NCBI GenBank assembly: GCA_938049075.1
Contig: CALICZ010000117.1
Span: 1-24,668 of the forward strand
DNA: 24,668 nucleotides
Direction of reading: 5' to 3'
From: an uncultured Candidatus Saccharibacteria bacterium
GTDB lineage: Bacteria > Patescibacteriota > Saccharimonadia > Saccharimonadales > Saccharimonadaceae
In this document: positions 7,019 through 13,993 of the stretch, piece by piece
How the letters are laid out: every line of letters begins with the position of its first letter
Numbering within the stretch: the first letter of the stretch is position 1
Position numbers and translations under genes: made by a program
The notes under the pieces: model-generated
The model's input: only the letters and a program-made list of their open reading frames with translations
What the model was told of the DNA's origin: nothing
Databases searched by the model: none

Positions 7019-7270
7019 ATGGGCACATATTACAACCCCGGTGTTAGTGTAAGCCAAGGACGCGTCGGGCGTAAGCTCAACACGTTCATGTACGACGCTG
7101 CTATCAGTGCTCTCCGCCCAGGAGAACACCTATACGCCTGTATTGAGCTCGCAACACACACTGTAGCAGTGTGTGTTGATGAATTCACTGAGTTCAGACA
7201 AATGTCTGAACTCCTCTGCTCATACACATTGCATGCCCTGAGCGAGCTTGAACATGCTCGCTCAGTATAG
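7019..7270 (+). CDS. Doubtful 83-codon ORF overlapping the hairpin cluster
   Basis: Encodes a mixed-composition peptide beginning MGTYYNPGVSVSQGRVGR, with no recognised domain. AGGAG lies 11 nt before the ATG, slightly too far for a good ribosome-binding site. Three perfect hairpins of 10-12 bp fall entirely inside it, rare in ordinary coding DNA. It is therefore either a small gene on a strongly structured message or a chance open frame in a noncoding RNA. I favour the second but cannot exclude translation: part of the GGAG is in a helix (6927-6933/6999-7005) that competes with another pairing, which would be a way to control it. Confidence 0.3.
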   Translation: MGTYYNPGVSVSQGRVGRKLNTFMYDAAISALRPGEHLYACIELATHTVAVCVDEFTEFRQMSELLCSYTLHALSELEHARSV

Positions 7271-7424
7271 GTTCCGAACTGACAAGCCGCCAGAATTACC
7301 AGCGGCTGCTCTGCTGCGCATATTCTCCTGCTTGTCAGTTCGCTCTATAGACCCGCTAACTGATGGGTCGGCGAATAAATTCTATCTCGAAATTATCCAT
7401 AAAGCACTCCGTCAGCAGCCAGCA

Positions 7425-7448
7425 CAAAAAAAGTGGTAGCCCTACCAC
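7425..7448 (-). terminator. Rho-independent terminator of the CobW-type gene
   Basis: On the minus strand, GTGGTAG (7448-7442) and CTACCAC (7439-7433) pair around a GG centre and are followed by seven Ts (7432-7426). It lies 84 bp past the stop codon of the gene at 7533-8501. Confidence 0.7.
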
Positions 7449-7532
7449 TAAACGTACCAAGCCACAGGTGTAATACGACACAGGGAAAATAAGAGGTTTT
7501 CACACCCAAGCTAGCAATTGATATTAATCACC

Positions 7533-8501
7533 TTACCCAAACATCATCAGCTGCGCCGCCAGCCCATCGCGGGTGATGCTGCTGGCGTGGGTGCCAATGC
7601 AGACCAGCTTGGGCGCTTCGCTAGGTTGGCCAGTGGTGATCTGAATCTGCTCGGGTGTAGCCTCGATGTGCCGGCGCGCGCCGTGCTCATCAATAAAGCA
7701 ACCCTTGAGCCGGCGCAGCCCATACGTCGCAAAGAGCTGCAGCCACAGCGTCTCAAAGGCTGCCTCGGTAGCAGTGAGCTGCGACATATCGATGACGCTA
7801 TAGGTCGGGTTATCTGGCACGGCAAGCTCGCCATCATAGGTGTCGAAGAAAGTGAGTAGACTTGACGACGTTGTGATCTTGCTAAGGTCAAAATGCCCAT
7901 GCGGCGCAGACAGCACCCGCGCGTAGGGCAGGGCGCGGCGCTTAGTATCATAGGTGGTGCGATCATCGCCGCGCAGGAGATCTTCTTTGGTAATAAGGAC
8001 TGTATCGGCAGCTTGCAGCTCCACCTCGTGAGCTGGCTCAATACCGTGCAAAATCTCGTGCGCCGTGATGACATAATAGCTCTGCAGCAGCTCGTATTTG
8101 TCGAAGATTCGGGCATTGATGAGCTTCTCTACCAAGTTCATCGTCCGCGCGACTCCTGTTGCCTCGATAAAAACCGGGGCAGGGGACGACTGGCAAAAGT
8201 CCAGCAGCATGCGCGTCAAGGCATGCTTAGATGAGCAACACACGCAGTCGCCCGCCAGCGTCGTCACAAGCTCCGCCAGGCCTTCCAGCCGGTAGCCATC
8301 GACGTTCTCATTGGCATATTCATTCTCAATCACGCGCGAACCAGCAAACTCCGGCTGACGCAAAAGATATTCCAGCACGCTTGTCTTGCCCGCCCCGAGT
8401 GAGCCATTGATGAGGTAGAGCGGCACCAGGCCAGGCTGGGTGCGCTGCTCATCAAAGGCGGCATTGAGGCTAAATTCAAGATCATTATCGCGCTGGGCCA
8501 T
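7533..8501 (-). CDS. COG0523/CobW-family GTPase (putative metallochaperone)
   Basis: 322 residues, typical of G3E-family COG0523 proteins. Walker A GSLGAGKT is at 33-40, the metal-binding CxCC at 86-89 (GDCVCCS), the Walker-B-like IEATGVA follows, and TKED is the guanine-recognition motif. The C-terminal part carries LRRLKGCF, typical of the CobW C-terminal domain. Such proteins use GTP hydrolysis to deliver a metal, often zinc, to a client enzyme; the metal and client here are unknown. The start at 8501 is chosen because a TATACT box ends six bases before it; upstream codons in frame are not protein-like and overlap pth. It is divergent from pth, with the two promoters overlapping. Confidence 0.88.
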   Translation of the reverse strand: MAQRDNDLEFSLNAAFDEQRTQPGLVPLYLINGSLGAGKTSVLEYLLRQPEFAGSRVIENEYANENVDGYRLEGLAELVTTLAGDCVCCSSKHALTRMLLDFCQSSPAPVFIEATGVARTMNLVEKLINARIFDKYELLQSYYVITAHEILHGIEPAHEVELQAADTVLITKEDLLRGDDRTTYDTKRRALPYARVLSAPHGHFDLSKITTSSSLLTFFDTYDGELAVPDNPTYSVIDMSQLTATEAAFETLWLQLFATYGLRRLKGCFIDEHGARRHIEATPEQIQITTGQPSEAPKLVCIGTHASSITRDGLAAQLMMFG

Positions 8502-8507
8502 GGGTTT

Positions 8508-8543
8508 AGTATAGCATGGCTCAGTATCCATCCATGTTATACT
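8508..8543. promoter_or_regulatory. Overlapping divergent extended -10 promoters (CobW-type gene / pth)
   Basis: Minus strand: TGCTATACT (8516-8508) ends 6 nt before the CobW-type ATG. Plus strand: TGTTATACT (8535-8543) ends 7 nt before the pth ATG. The -10 boxes are only 24 bp apart, so two polymerases could not both bind. Neither has a clear -35, and both messages should be leaderless. Confidence 0.7.
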
Positions 8544-8550
8544 AATACGT

Positions 8551-9123
8551 ATGAAATTGCTCCTGGCTCTCGGCAACCCTGGCCCGCGCTATGCTGCCAC
8601 CCGGCACAACGCTGGTTTCATCATCCTCGACGCTTATGCAGCAGAGCAGGGGGTGCAGTTTATCCCAAAGAGCCGATTTAATGCTGAGCTGGCCGAGTCT
8701 TCACACGGCGGTGAGAAGGTCATCCTCGCCAAACCAACCACATTTTATAACGAAACAGGGGTCGCAGCGCGGGCAATCATGGATTTTTATAAATTATCGC
8801 TCGACGATGTGCTCGTTATTCACGATGATGTGGCCCTCGATTTTGGCAAAATTCGCGTTAGGCGAGGCGGCGAGAGCGCAGGCAACAATGGACTTAAGTC
8901 GCTCCACCGGCATATTGGGCAAAACTTTTGGCACCTTCGCCTTGGCACAGACAATAAAATGCGGCAGCAAGTCGGTGATGTTGACTTCGTCTTGAGTAAC
9001 TTTACCTCAGATGAGCGAGCCCTTTTGCAACAGTGGGCAGCTGAGCAGTCAGCCTCTCTCATTGCGCAATTCCTTGCGGGAGACATAGCAGCGACGAGTG
9101 TGACGTACCAGCCGTCAGTATAG
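8551..9123 (+). CDS. pth: Peptidyl-tRNA hydrolase
   Basis: 190 residues, the normal bacterial Pth length. It begins KLLLALGNPGPRY. Family active-site residues are present: His19 in TRHNAGF, Asn67 in KPTTFYNETG (family KPxTxMNxSG), Asp92 in HDDVALDFGK and Asn112/113 in GGESAGNNGLKS. It releases peptides from peptidyl-tRNA that drops off the ribosome, recycling tRNA in the cytoplasm. Expressed from its own promoter, with the start site predicted on the ATG and no ribosome-binding site. The following 200 bp (9124-9324) show no gene and no clear terminator. Confidence 0.96.
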   Translation: MKLLLALGNPGPRYAATRHNAGFIILDAYAAEQGVQFIPKSRFNAELAESSHGGEKVILAKPTTFYNETGVAARAIMDFYKLSLDDVLVIHDDVALDFGKIRVRRGGESAGNNGLKSLHRHIGQNFWHLRLGTDNKMRQQVGDVDFVLSNFTSDERALLQQWAAEQSASLIAQFLAGDIAATSVTYQPSV

Positions 9124-9324
9124 TACATTATTTCGAGTGTATTTTATCTCTCGACGGACGACATGTCTCAGTGGTGAGTTTGTGGCTTTTGTTTATAGCA
9201 ACATCTCGTACTTTATCTACCCAAAACATGCGAACTAGCAGCTCATTTCAATCCTTGCAAGAAAATTGACAACAGAGAAGAAGAGATTAGTGTCAAGAAG
9301 GTAGGATTTTTATATTTAGCTATT

Positions 9325-10437
9325 CTACCGCTTCACAATCTTCTTCACCCCACGCTTGAGGTGTTGCTCGGCGTGGTGGACAGTGTTTGCGGTTGCAGTC
9401 TGAAGGTTAATGGCACGAGCCTCGAGGATGCTACTGCCGACTGCCAGACTAATAAAGACAAGGCCCAGCCCGCCAGTTGCCCACTCGGGCAGCTCCACAT
9501 GGAAGAGCTTGGCGATCATCATCACGCCCAGCGCCATAATGGCCCAGTGCGCACCATGCTCAAGATACTTATACTTGCCCAGCGCACCCGTCCGCAGCAG
9601 ATAGACCGTGAGCGAACGCACCCAGATGGCACCCGCCCCAAGGCCCGCTACAATCAAGACAATACTACTGGTGATAGCAAATGCACCAATCACCCCATCA
9701 AAGCTAAAGCTCGCGTCCAGCACCTCCAAGTACATCAGGCTCGCAAAGGCCGCCCAGCCTGTCTTGGCCTTGAGAGACTGCGCCGTATCGTCATGGAAGA
9801 ACGAACCAAAGAGCTCTAGCCCAATATGCAGCAAGATCCCCAAGATGGATGAGATCAGCACCACCGACTCATACTGCCGCTCTACCGTGAAGTACAGCAC
9901 TGCTGCCACCGTCAGCATCACACATACCTTGAGGTTCTCAAAGCGCCCCGCCTTGGCTAGCCATGGCTCGACGTGCCGCATCCAGTGCACCCGCTTGTTA
10001 TAGTCCATAAAGTAACTTAGACCAATCATGATCAAAAACGCCCCACCAAAGGCATCGATCATTGGCGACGCAGCGTGGAGGATGTGCCCATACTCTGCTG
10101 GCTTATGCAGCGCGAGATCGACCACTGTTAAGAAGTCGTGCCCACTTGCCACCATCACAATGACGATCGGCAGCACAAAACGCACCACAAACACTGCAAT
10201 AAAGATCCCCACCGTCAGGAAAATCTTTTGCCATAGCGGGCTCAGGCTAGCCAAGACGCGGCTATTAATGACGGCATTATCGAAGCTGAAGGTCACCTCT
10301 AGCAGTACCAGGATGGTAAACAGCCACAAGCCACTCACCCCCAAATGGCCAAAAATTGCCCCGCCCAGCAGCACCGTCAGTAGTGCCGAAAACCAAAAAA
10401 TACGAAAAGGGTGATGAGAATGCCAGAGATGTTTCAT
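9325..10437 (-). CDS. TerC-like DUF475 integral membrane protein
   Basis: 370 residues with about nine hydrophobic segments. Two internally related signatures typical of the DUF475/TerC-like fold are present: LLEVTFSFDNAVINS in the second segment and LEVLDASFSFDGVIGAFA in the second half, each with acidic residues inside a membrane helix. The C-terminus is basic (HLKRGVKKIVKR). TerC-like proteins are linked to metal-ion export or metal-stress resistance, so transport of a cation across the plasma membrane is plausible but inferred. Its transcription starts at or near the ATG. It is followed downstream by the 9124-9324 spacer and is not obviously co-transcribed with anything. Confidence 0.88.
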   Translation of the reverse strand: MKHLWHSHHPFRIFWFSALLTVLLGGAIFGHLGVSGLWLFTILVLLEVTFSFDNAVINSRVLASLSPLWQKIFLTVGIFIAVFVVRFVLPIVIVMVASGHDFLTVVDLALHKPAEYGHILHAASPMIDAFGGAFLIMIGLSYFMDYNKRVHWMRHVEPWLAKAGRFENLKVCVMLTVAAVLYFTVERQYESVVLISSILGILLHIGLELFGSFFHDDTAQSLKAKTGWAAFASLMYLEVLDASFSFDGVIGAFAITSSIVLIVAGLGAGAIWVRSLTVYLLRTGALGKYKYLEHGAHWAIMALGVMMIAKLFHVELPEWATGGLGLVFISLAVGSSILEARAINLQTATANTVHHAEQHLKRGVKKIVKR

Positions 10438-10445
10438 AGTGGTTT

Positions 10446-10454
10446 AGTATAGCA
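10446..10454 (-). promoter_or_regulatory. Extended -10 promoter of the DUF475 gene
   Basis: On the minus strand TGCTATACT ends 8 nt before the ATG at 10437, predicting a leader of 0-2 nt. It sits just past the 3' end of the trypsin-like gene, between 10438 and 10468. Confidence 0.65.
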
Positions 10455-10468
10455 CATGCATCAATGTA

Positions 10469-11668
10469 TCAGGAAGGTTGCACCATGTCTGCGGCGAATG
10501 TCACAGCTCGCCACAGTGGTTGCTGCTTATCCATCGCAGCAAGTGGCCCCATCATCTCACTCACACTCCCAAGATATGTCAGACGCGGCTTGTATGTTGC
10601 TGTCTCTTTCTTATCAGCAATAATACCATAGCTCTTCAGGGTATCTGTATCAGCCACGACTGTATTACTTGCCTGCGTCATGCCAACGATCTTCACCTCA
10701 GTCCCTGTTGCTGTCTCGACTTGCGCCACGACAATACCACCAGACATACCAGGTAAGACAGAATCCTCGCGCGCAGGATCATACGGTTCATTCTCGTCCA
10801 CCGCTTTTTCTATGCCCGCCACCACAGTTATTTTGCCCTCAGGGCCATCTTGCGCTACTGGGAGGAGGACGTTGAGGCGTGGCTGATTAGCTGGCCAGCG
10901 TGTAACCTGCGCTGGGCTGCTATTATTGCTATTGATAGGGAAGCCAAGCGCATACATTGGCTGGCCTTGTTGGATGATTGCCTTTGTTTCATCGGGAGTA
11001 GCAAATTGCAGTGCAGGAGCAGGCGTATAATTCTGGTGACGCAATGTTAATGCTGCGACATCTGGCACTGTTGGTCTGTGGGGCCCGTCTGCTTTGCCAG
11101 TGTAGCAACCACTCTGGACGGCATAGCGATGGCCATTGGTCGTTTCTACCGCAATATTACCTCTCTGGCGCTCAGACGACACAACATGCCCAGCCGTCAA
11201 CACCGCAGACCAACCACCCGGCGTCTCGACGATAAACCCACTTCCACCATAGTCTCCACCAGAGTCTGTCGCTTCACTGCCATAGACATTAATCTTAACG
11301 ACCGAAGGCTGCACCGCCTGCAACACTTCTTGCTTATGCCACTCGAGGGCTGTACGATCGCCAAGCGCCTCAGCAATCGCGACTGAGGGGCGGCGTGCAA
11401 TCTCTGTTGGCTGCCCCAGATGCGGCTTCAGCATTGACTCATCCAGTGTCGTACAGGCTGGCAATGGCTCCTTCGCCTGACGCGCCTCGAGTCGAGCACC
11501 TACGAACGACCATGTCCCCGCAAGCGTAGCGCCAAGCATCGCACACGATGCTCGCCAACCAATTGCTCGCCACAATCGCTGACGCCGCTCTTGTTGTTGC
11601 CGCTCCATCCGCGTCTCTAGCCGAGAATGCGAGCCAGAACTACGTTCTCGAACTGCCATTCCTGTCAT
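10469..11668 (-). CDS. Membrane-anchored trypsin-like serine protease
   Basis: 399 residues. A basic N-terminus rich in Arg/Gln (1-35) precedes a hydrophobic segment (about 36-58), so the enzyme is probably anchored with its catalytic domain outside. The chymotrypsin-fold triad is visible: His161 in AVLTAGHVVSS, Asp203 in VPDVAALTL, and Ser309 in LPGMSGGIVV. Family knowledge says it cleaves proteins; the substrate is unknown. The ATG at 11668 is chosen because a TATAAT box lies 9 nt upstream; the upstream in-frame extension is AT-rich and overlaps the promoter. It is divergent from, and related in sequence to, the triad-less gene at 11812-13063. Confidence 0.85.
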   Translation of the reverse strand: MTGMAVRERSSGSHSRLETRMERQQQERRQRLWRAIGWRASCAMLGATLAGTWSFVGARLEARQAKEPLPACTTLDESMLKPHLGQPTEIARRPSVAIAEALGDRTALEWHKQEVLQAVQPSVVKINVYGSEATDSGGDYGGSGFIVETPGGWSAVLTAGHVVSSERQRGNIAVETTNGHRYAVQSGCYTGKADGPHRPTVPDVAALTLRHQNYTPAPALQFATPDETKAIIQQGQPMYALGFPINSNNSSPAQVTRWPANQPRLNVLLPVAQDGPEGKITVVAGIEKAVDENEPYDPAREDSVLPGMSGGIVVAQVETATGTEVKIVGMTQASNTVVADTDTLKSYGIIADKKETATYKPRLTYLGSVSEMMGPLAAMDKQQPLWRAVTFAADMVQPS

Positions 11669-11677
11669 GGTTTGGCT

Positions 11678-11683
11678 ATTATA
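11678..11683 (-). promoter_or_regulatory. -10 box (TATAAT) of the trypsin-like gene
   Basis: Perfect TATAAT on the minus strand, 9 nt before the ATG at 11668; near-leaderless. No TG extension and no clear -35. Confidence 0.55.
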
Positions 11684-11798
11684 GCGCTTTGCGGAGGTAA
11701 ATACAAATTTATACAGTGGATGACAGGGGAGCAACAGGGAATATATATACCACATCGTATATATTGTAATATTTGTCATATAACGCAAAATGTACTAC

Positions 11799-11804
11799 TA
11801 TAGT
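11799..11804 (+). promoter_or_regulatory. -10 box (TATAGT) of the pseudoprotease gene
   Basis: TATAGT ends 7 nt before the ATG at 11812, predicting transcription from the start codon. The spacer between the two divergent protease-like genes is 143 bp. Confidence 0.45.
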
Positions 11805-11811
11805 AATTATT

Positions 11812-13063
11812 ATGGCTAAGAAAGATCGCGAACTATTACCTCCACAAAAAACAAGAACAACCATCGCCAAATGAACAGCAGTCTCGTCGCCGAAAACGCG
11901 GGGCGGTAATTGCTAGTCTTACACTGACAACTCCTCTGGTGTTATATGGTGCCTACAATAGTCTCCCGGACTTCTACCCAGGCAACGACCCACTACCAGC
12001 CTGTAGTGACACTGAGCTAGACGACGGCGCCGACCTTGGCCACGACAAACCAGCTGTTGACCACATGCGCACACTGAGCGATTTTTCATTTGATTCTGAA
12101 AATTCTGAGGACAAAGCATGGGAACGCGCCTTCCGCGATAGTGGTATTGATGTAAACGGCTACTCTGAGGGTGCGCCAGCTCTCACTGCTACTAAAGTGA
12201 GAATATCAGGAGGGGAAACAGACATCCTCTACTCTGGTGTTATTACCTACTCTGCAAATGACCGTGATCAGGGCCATCCCATTGTTCTCACTGTCGTCAA
12301 TACGGAGGACCTCGAGAATCTCACCTCAAACAATATCGGCATCATTACAATAGGCTCCAACGAATCAGAATTTCACCCCAATGGTGGCTGCACCATGCCG
12401 ATGCCTGGCCCTTATGGCACTTCTCACAAACACATTGTCGCCCTGACTCTTGCTGACAAAAACGAGAACCATGCTAAGCGGCGAACAAGCCGCCAGATGG
12501 ATCCTGATACAAAGAATGGCATCATTGAACGCAAGATTGGCAAACCAATCGTTGCGTCTGGTTTTGTTGTTGGATACAACGATGCTACTCATACCAAGAC
12601 ACTACTCGTCTCGTCAGAAGACGGTTTTAATGATCGCACAGGGCAGGGCTCGCCACTCTTTGTGCAAACTAGCTCAGACGACCCATATAAATTCCAGCTA
12701 GCTGGCCTCGTCGTAGAGGGTAGTATCGCTAGCCCAACACCAGAGTATCTTAAGAAGGTTTATAATGTCGATGTGAGCTATGACGATATTGATAGGCGTC
12801 ATCTCAAGCTCATTACTGTCACCAACCCAGCAATCACTACAGACCTTGTTACTAACCCAGATGTCACAGAAAAAGCCGCTCAAGACGAAGCACAGCAGAG
12901 CACAACCTCAAACACACGTAAGAGCAATCTGTATGCATCCGATAAGCCACGCCCATACTGGAAAGAGCCAGAAAACCAGGCTCATAGCATCCCCAAGTAC
13001 TATGTTGATCCAAACGCTACTTCAGACAAGCAACCAGCACGTAGCAACACAGCTCAGCTCTAA
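11812..13063 (+). CDS. Trypsin-fold pseudoprotease, membrane-anchored (frameshift in A6 tract)
   Basis: From the ATG at 11812 (MAKKDRELLPP) the frame closes after 20 codons. Removing one A from AAAAAA at 11846-11851 joins it to the long frame, giving KKQEQPSP, a basic patch (RRRKRG), a hydrophobic segment (AVIASLTLTTPLVLYGAY) and about 360 residues outside. The exterior aligns by eye with the divergent protease: IVLTVVNTED against AVLTAGHVVSS, HIVALTL against DVAALTL, GKPIVASGF against GQPMYALGF, GQGSPLFV against GMSGGIVV. The catalytic His is Asn, the Asp is His, and the Ser is displaced or lost, so catalysis is unlikely. It may bind substrate or regulate its neighbour. The C-terminal ~90 residues are Ser/Thr/Pro/Asn-rich. 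The frameshift may be an assembly error or slippage. A GTG at 11939 has no ribosome-binding site and would lose the anchor. Confidence 0.65.
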
Positions 13064-13660
13064 TGCTCACTAGTGTATAACGGCATTTTCTTGCATATCT
13101 CTCACTTGAATAAATAATCAGTTCACTGCGCAATAACAGAGAAAAACATGGTGAAAAGTATTGTTCGGCCATATATTTCGTGCGTGCTGAGCTATATAAG
13201 GATGCCTGATGGAAGCGTGTGTCAATCGCACGGAGTTTCTACCTGTAACCCCTACTGTCTATGCTATATACCCTCTTGCACACATCACAAGCCACAATGC
13301 TGCTACAGCAACTATATTTCTCAATACTAGTTTTTTCTCATTCTATTATTCTGTCGAGAGCCAAAAGTCATCAATACAAAGGTGATTTGTGTCGTTCCAG
13401 AGAGTATAGCAACGCGAGAGAAGGGCTACTTACCAAATCTTCTGCATACGAGAGTCTTACGGTCTCTACAGTAATAACTCTTGACCCTCTAGACGAGCCA
13501 AAACTGTTAGGATCGTGGCGACTACCAGAGATAGTAGCTATCTTTGCCTCGCTTGCAAGTGTCGTAATCCAGAGCAATTCATAACTCCTCTATGTATGCC
13601 AAAGTGTATCAGCTTAAAAAATAGCCCCTGCAAGAGTAGACCATCACCAACTCACCCCAA
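13064..13660. other. Gene-poor spacer downstream of the pseudoprotease
   Basis: About 600 bp without a convincing gene. Visible items: a Cys-rich short ORF (13148-13330, listed separately); a distant CGTGCG/CGCACG pairing (near 13180 and 13228); and a perfect AGATAG-TAG-CTATCT hairpin near 13535. An ORF starting at 13261 or 13297 and ending at 13584 has two hydrophobic stretches but no start signal or recognised family. Confidence 0.4.
13148..13330 (+). CDS. Possible Cys-rich small peptide
   Basis: 60 codons with eight cysteines, seven of them in the last 42 residues (CNPYCLCYIPSC and QCCYSNY). An internal ATG at 13202 comes shortly after TATATA and AGG and would give a 42-residue form. Such Cys density could mean metal binding or disulfides. 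No family is recognised, the ribosome-binding site is weak, and base composition is not clearly coding, so this may be chance. Confidence 0.2.
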   Translation: MVKSIVRPYISCVLSYIRMPDGSVCQSHGVSTCNPYCLCYIPSCTHHKPQCCYSNYISQY

Positions 13661-13704
13661 CAAAAAAGCGCTCATAGTAAGGGTGGGCATCACTATGAGC
13701 GCTT
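13661..13704 (-). terminator. Strong minus-strand Rho-independent terminator
   Basis: AAGCGCTCATAGT and ACTATGAGCGCTT (13666-13678 and 13692-13704) pair perfectly over 13 bp. On the minus strand the stem ends in TTTTTT (13667-13662, the first two bases in the stem). No protein gene lies upstream on that strand, which is the main argument for a noncoding transcript there. Confidence 0.65.
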
Positions 13705-13886
13705 GGTTTGCCCTTCGTCCCACCCAATCAGGGTATACGTGATCTACTCACACATACGAGATCCGCTGGACAAAGGGGTTAGTAAGCACACAACCCTGTC
13801 TAACGGTGCTGCAGTGGAGGGTAGATAACTACAGCACAGATTGTGTGCAACCTAACACGTTACCTTCGTGAAAACACTGGGGTAAC
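13661..13886 (-). ncRNA. Candidate structured RNA with its own terminator
   Basis: Read on the minus strand the helices run in order: 13886-13881/13864-13859 (GTTACC/GGTAAC, capped by GTG-TTTT-CAC); 13856-13852/13782-13778; 13848-13841/13793-13786 (8 bp, perfect); 13837-13832/13811-13806 (6 bp); 13763-13759/13745-13741; 13734-13731/13725-13722; and a 13-bp perfect hairpin 13704-13692/13678-13666 followed by Ts. GGGTGGG (minus, 13725-13719) also matches CCCACCC (13687-13681) in the terminator loop, a possible pseudoknot. No protein-coding frame is evident on that strand. The promoter is not clear. It matches no signature I know for tmRNA, RNase P RNA, SRP RNA or 6S RNA. Confidence 0.45.
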
Positions 13887-13993
13887 TATGTTAAAATAGG
13901 GGGTATAAGGTACTTGAACGAGCTTGCGCTCAATCAATCACTTATGATACTAGCACCCGCTTGACAAAATGTCAACACTTTTCAGCACAAATT

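Larger units (their letters stand above)
6796..7369 (+). ncRNA. Candidate large structured noncoding RNA
   Basis: Helices follow one another with almost no gap: 6855-6868/6928-6941 (14 bp, one G-U); 6963-6971/6976-6984 (9 bp, loop CGAG); 7074-7080/7143-7149 enclosing 7107-7115/7121-7129; 7152-7163/7167-7178 (12 bp, perfect); 7190-7200/7203-7213 (11 bp, perfect); 7238-7247/7256-7265 (10 bp, perfect); 7266-7270/7345-7349 stacked on 7275-7286/7331-7342 (12 bp, perfect), with 7287-7290/7302-7305 inside; and 7350-7354/7365-7369. Several helices abut within one or two bases, as in large folded RNAs. A two-box promoter precedes it on the plus strand. I found no RNase P, tmRNA or SRP signature. The strand is inferred from the promoter only, and the 3' end is unclear. 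An 83-codon ORF (7019-7270) overlaps the hairpins. Confidence 0.5.

Noticed and set aside
7386..7396. DnaA-box-like TTATCCATA and, at 22338, TTATCAACA
   Set aside because: Single imperfect copies far apart, without dnaA or an AT-rich unwinding region; no replication origin can be supported.
7248..7439. 63-codon plus-strand ORF overlapping the 7019 frame
   Set aside because: It crosses the 12-bp long-range helix and the 7350-7369 hairpin, lacks a ribosome-binding site and has no recognised domain.
6796..7450. RNase P RNA, tmRNA or SRP RNA
   Set aside because: No GAGGAAAGUC/ACAGAA core of RNase P, no tRNA-like ends or tag reading frame of tmRNA, and no GGAAG/GCAGC apical motif of SRP RNA on either strand. 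The same check was negative at 864-1127, 13661-13890 and 21000-22000.
13261..13584. 107-codon plus-strand ORF
   Set aside because: Two hydrophobic stretches but no start signal, no family and codons unlike the neighbouring genes; described only as part of the spacer.
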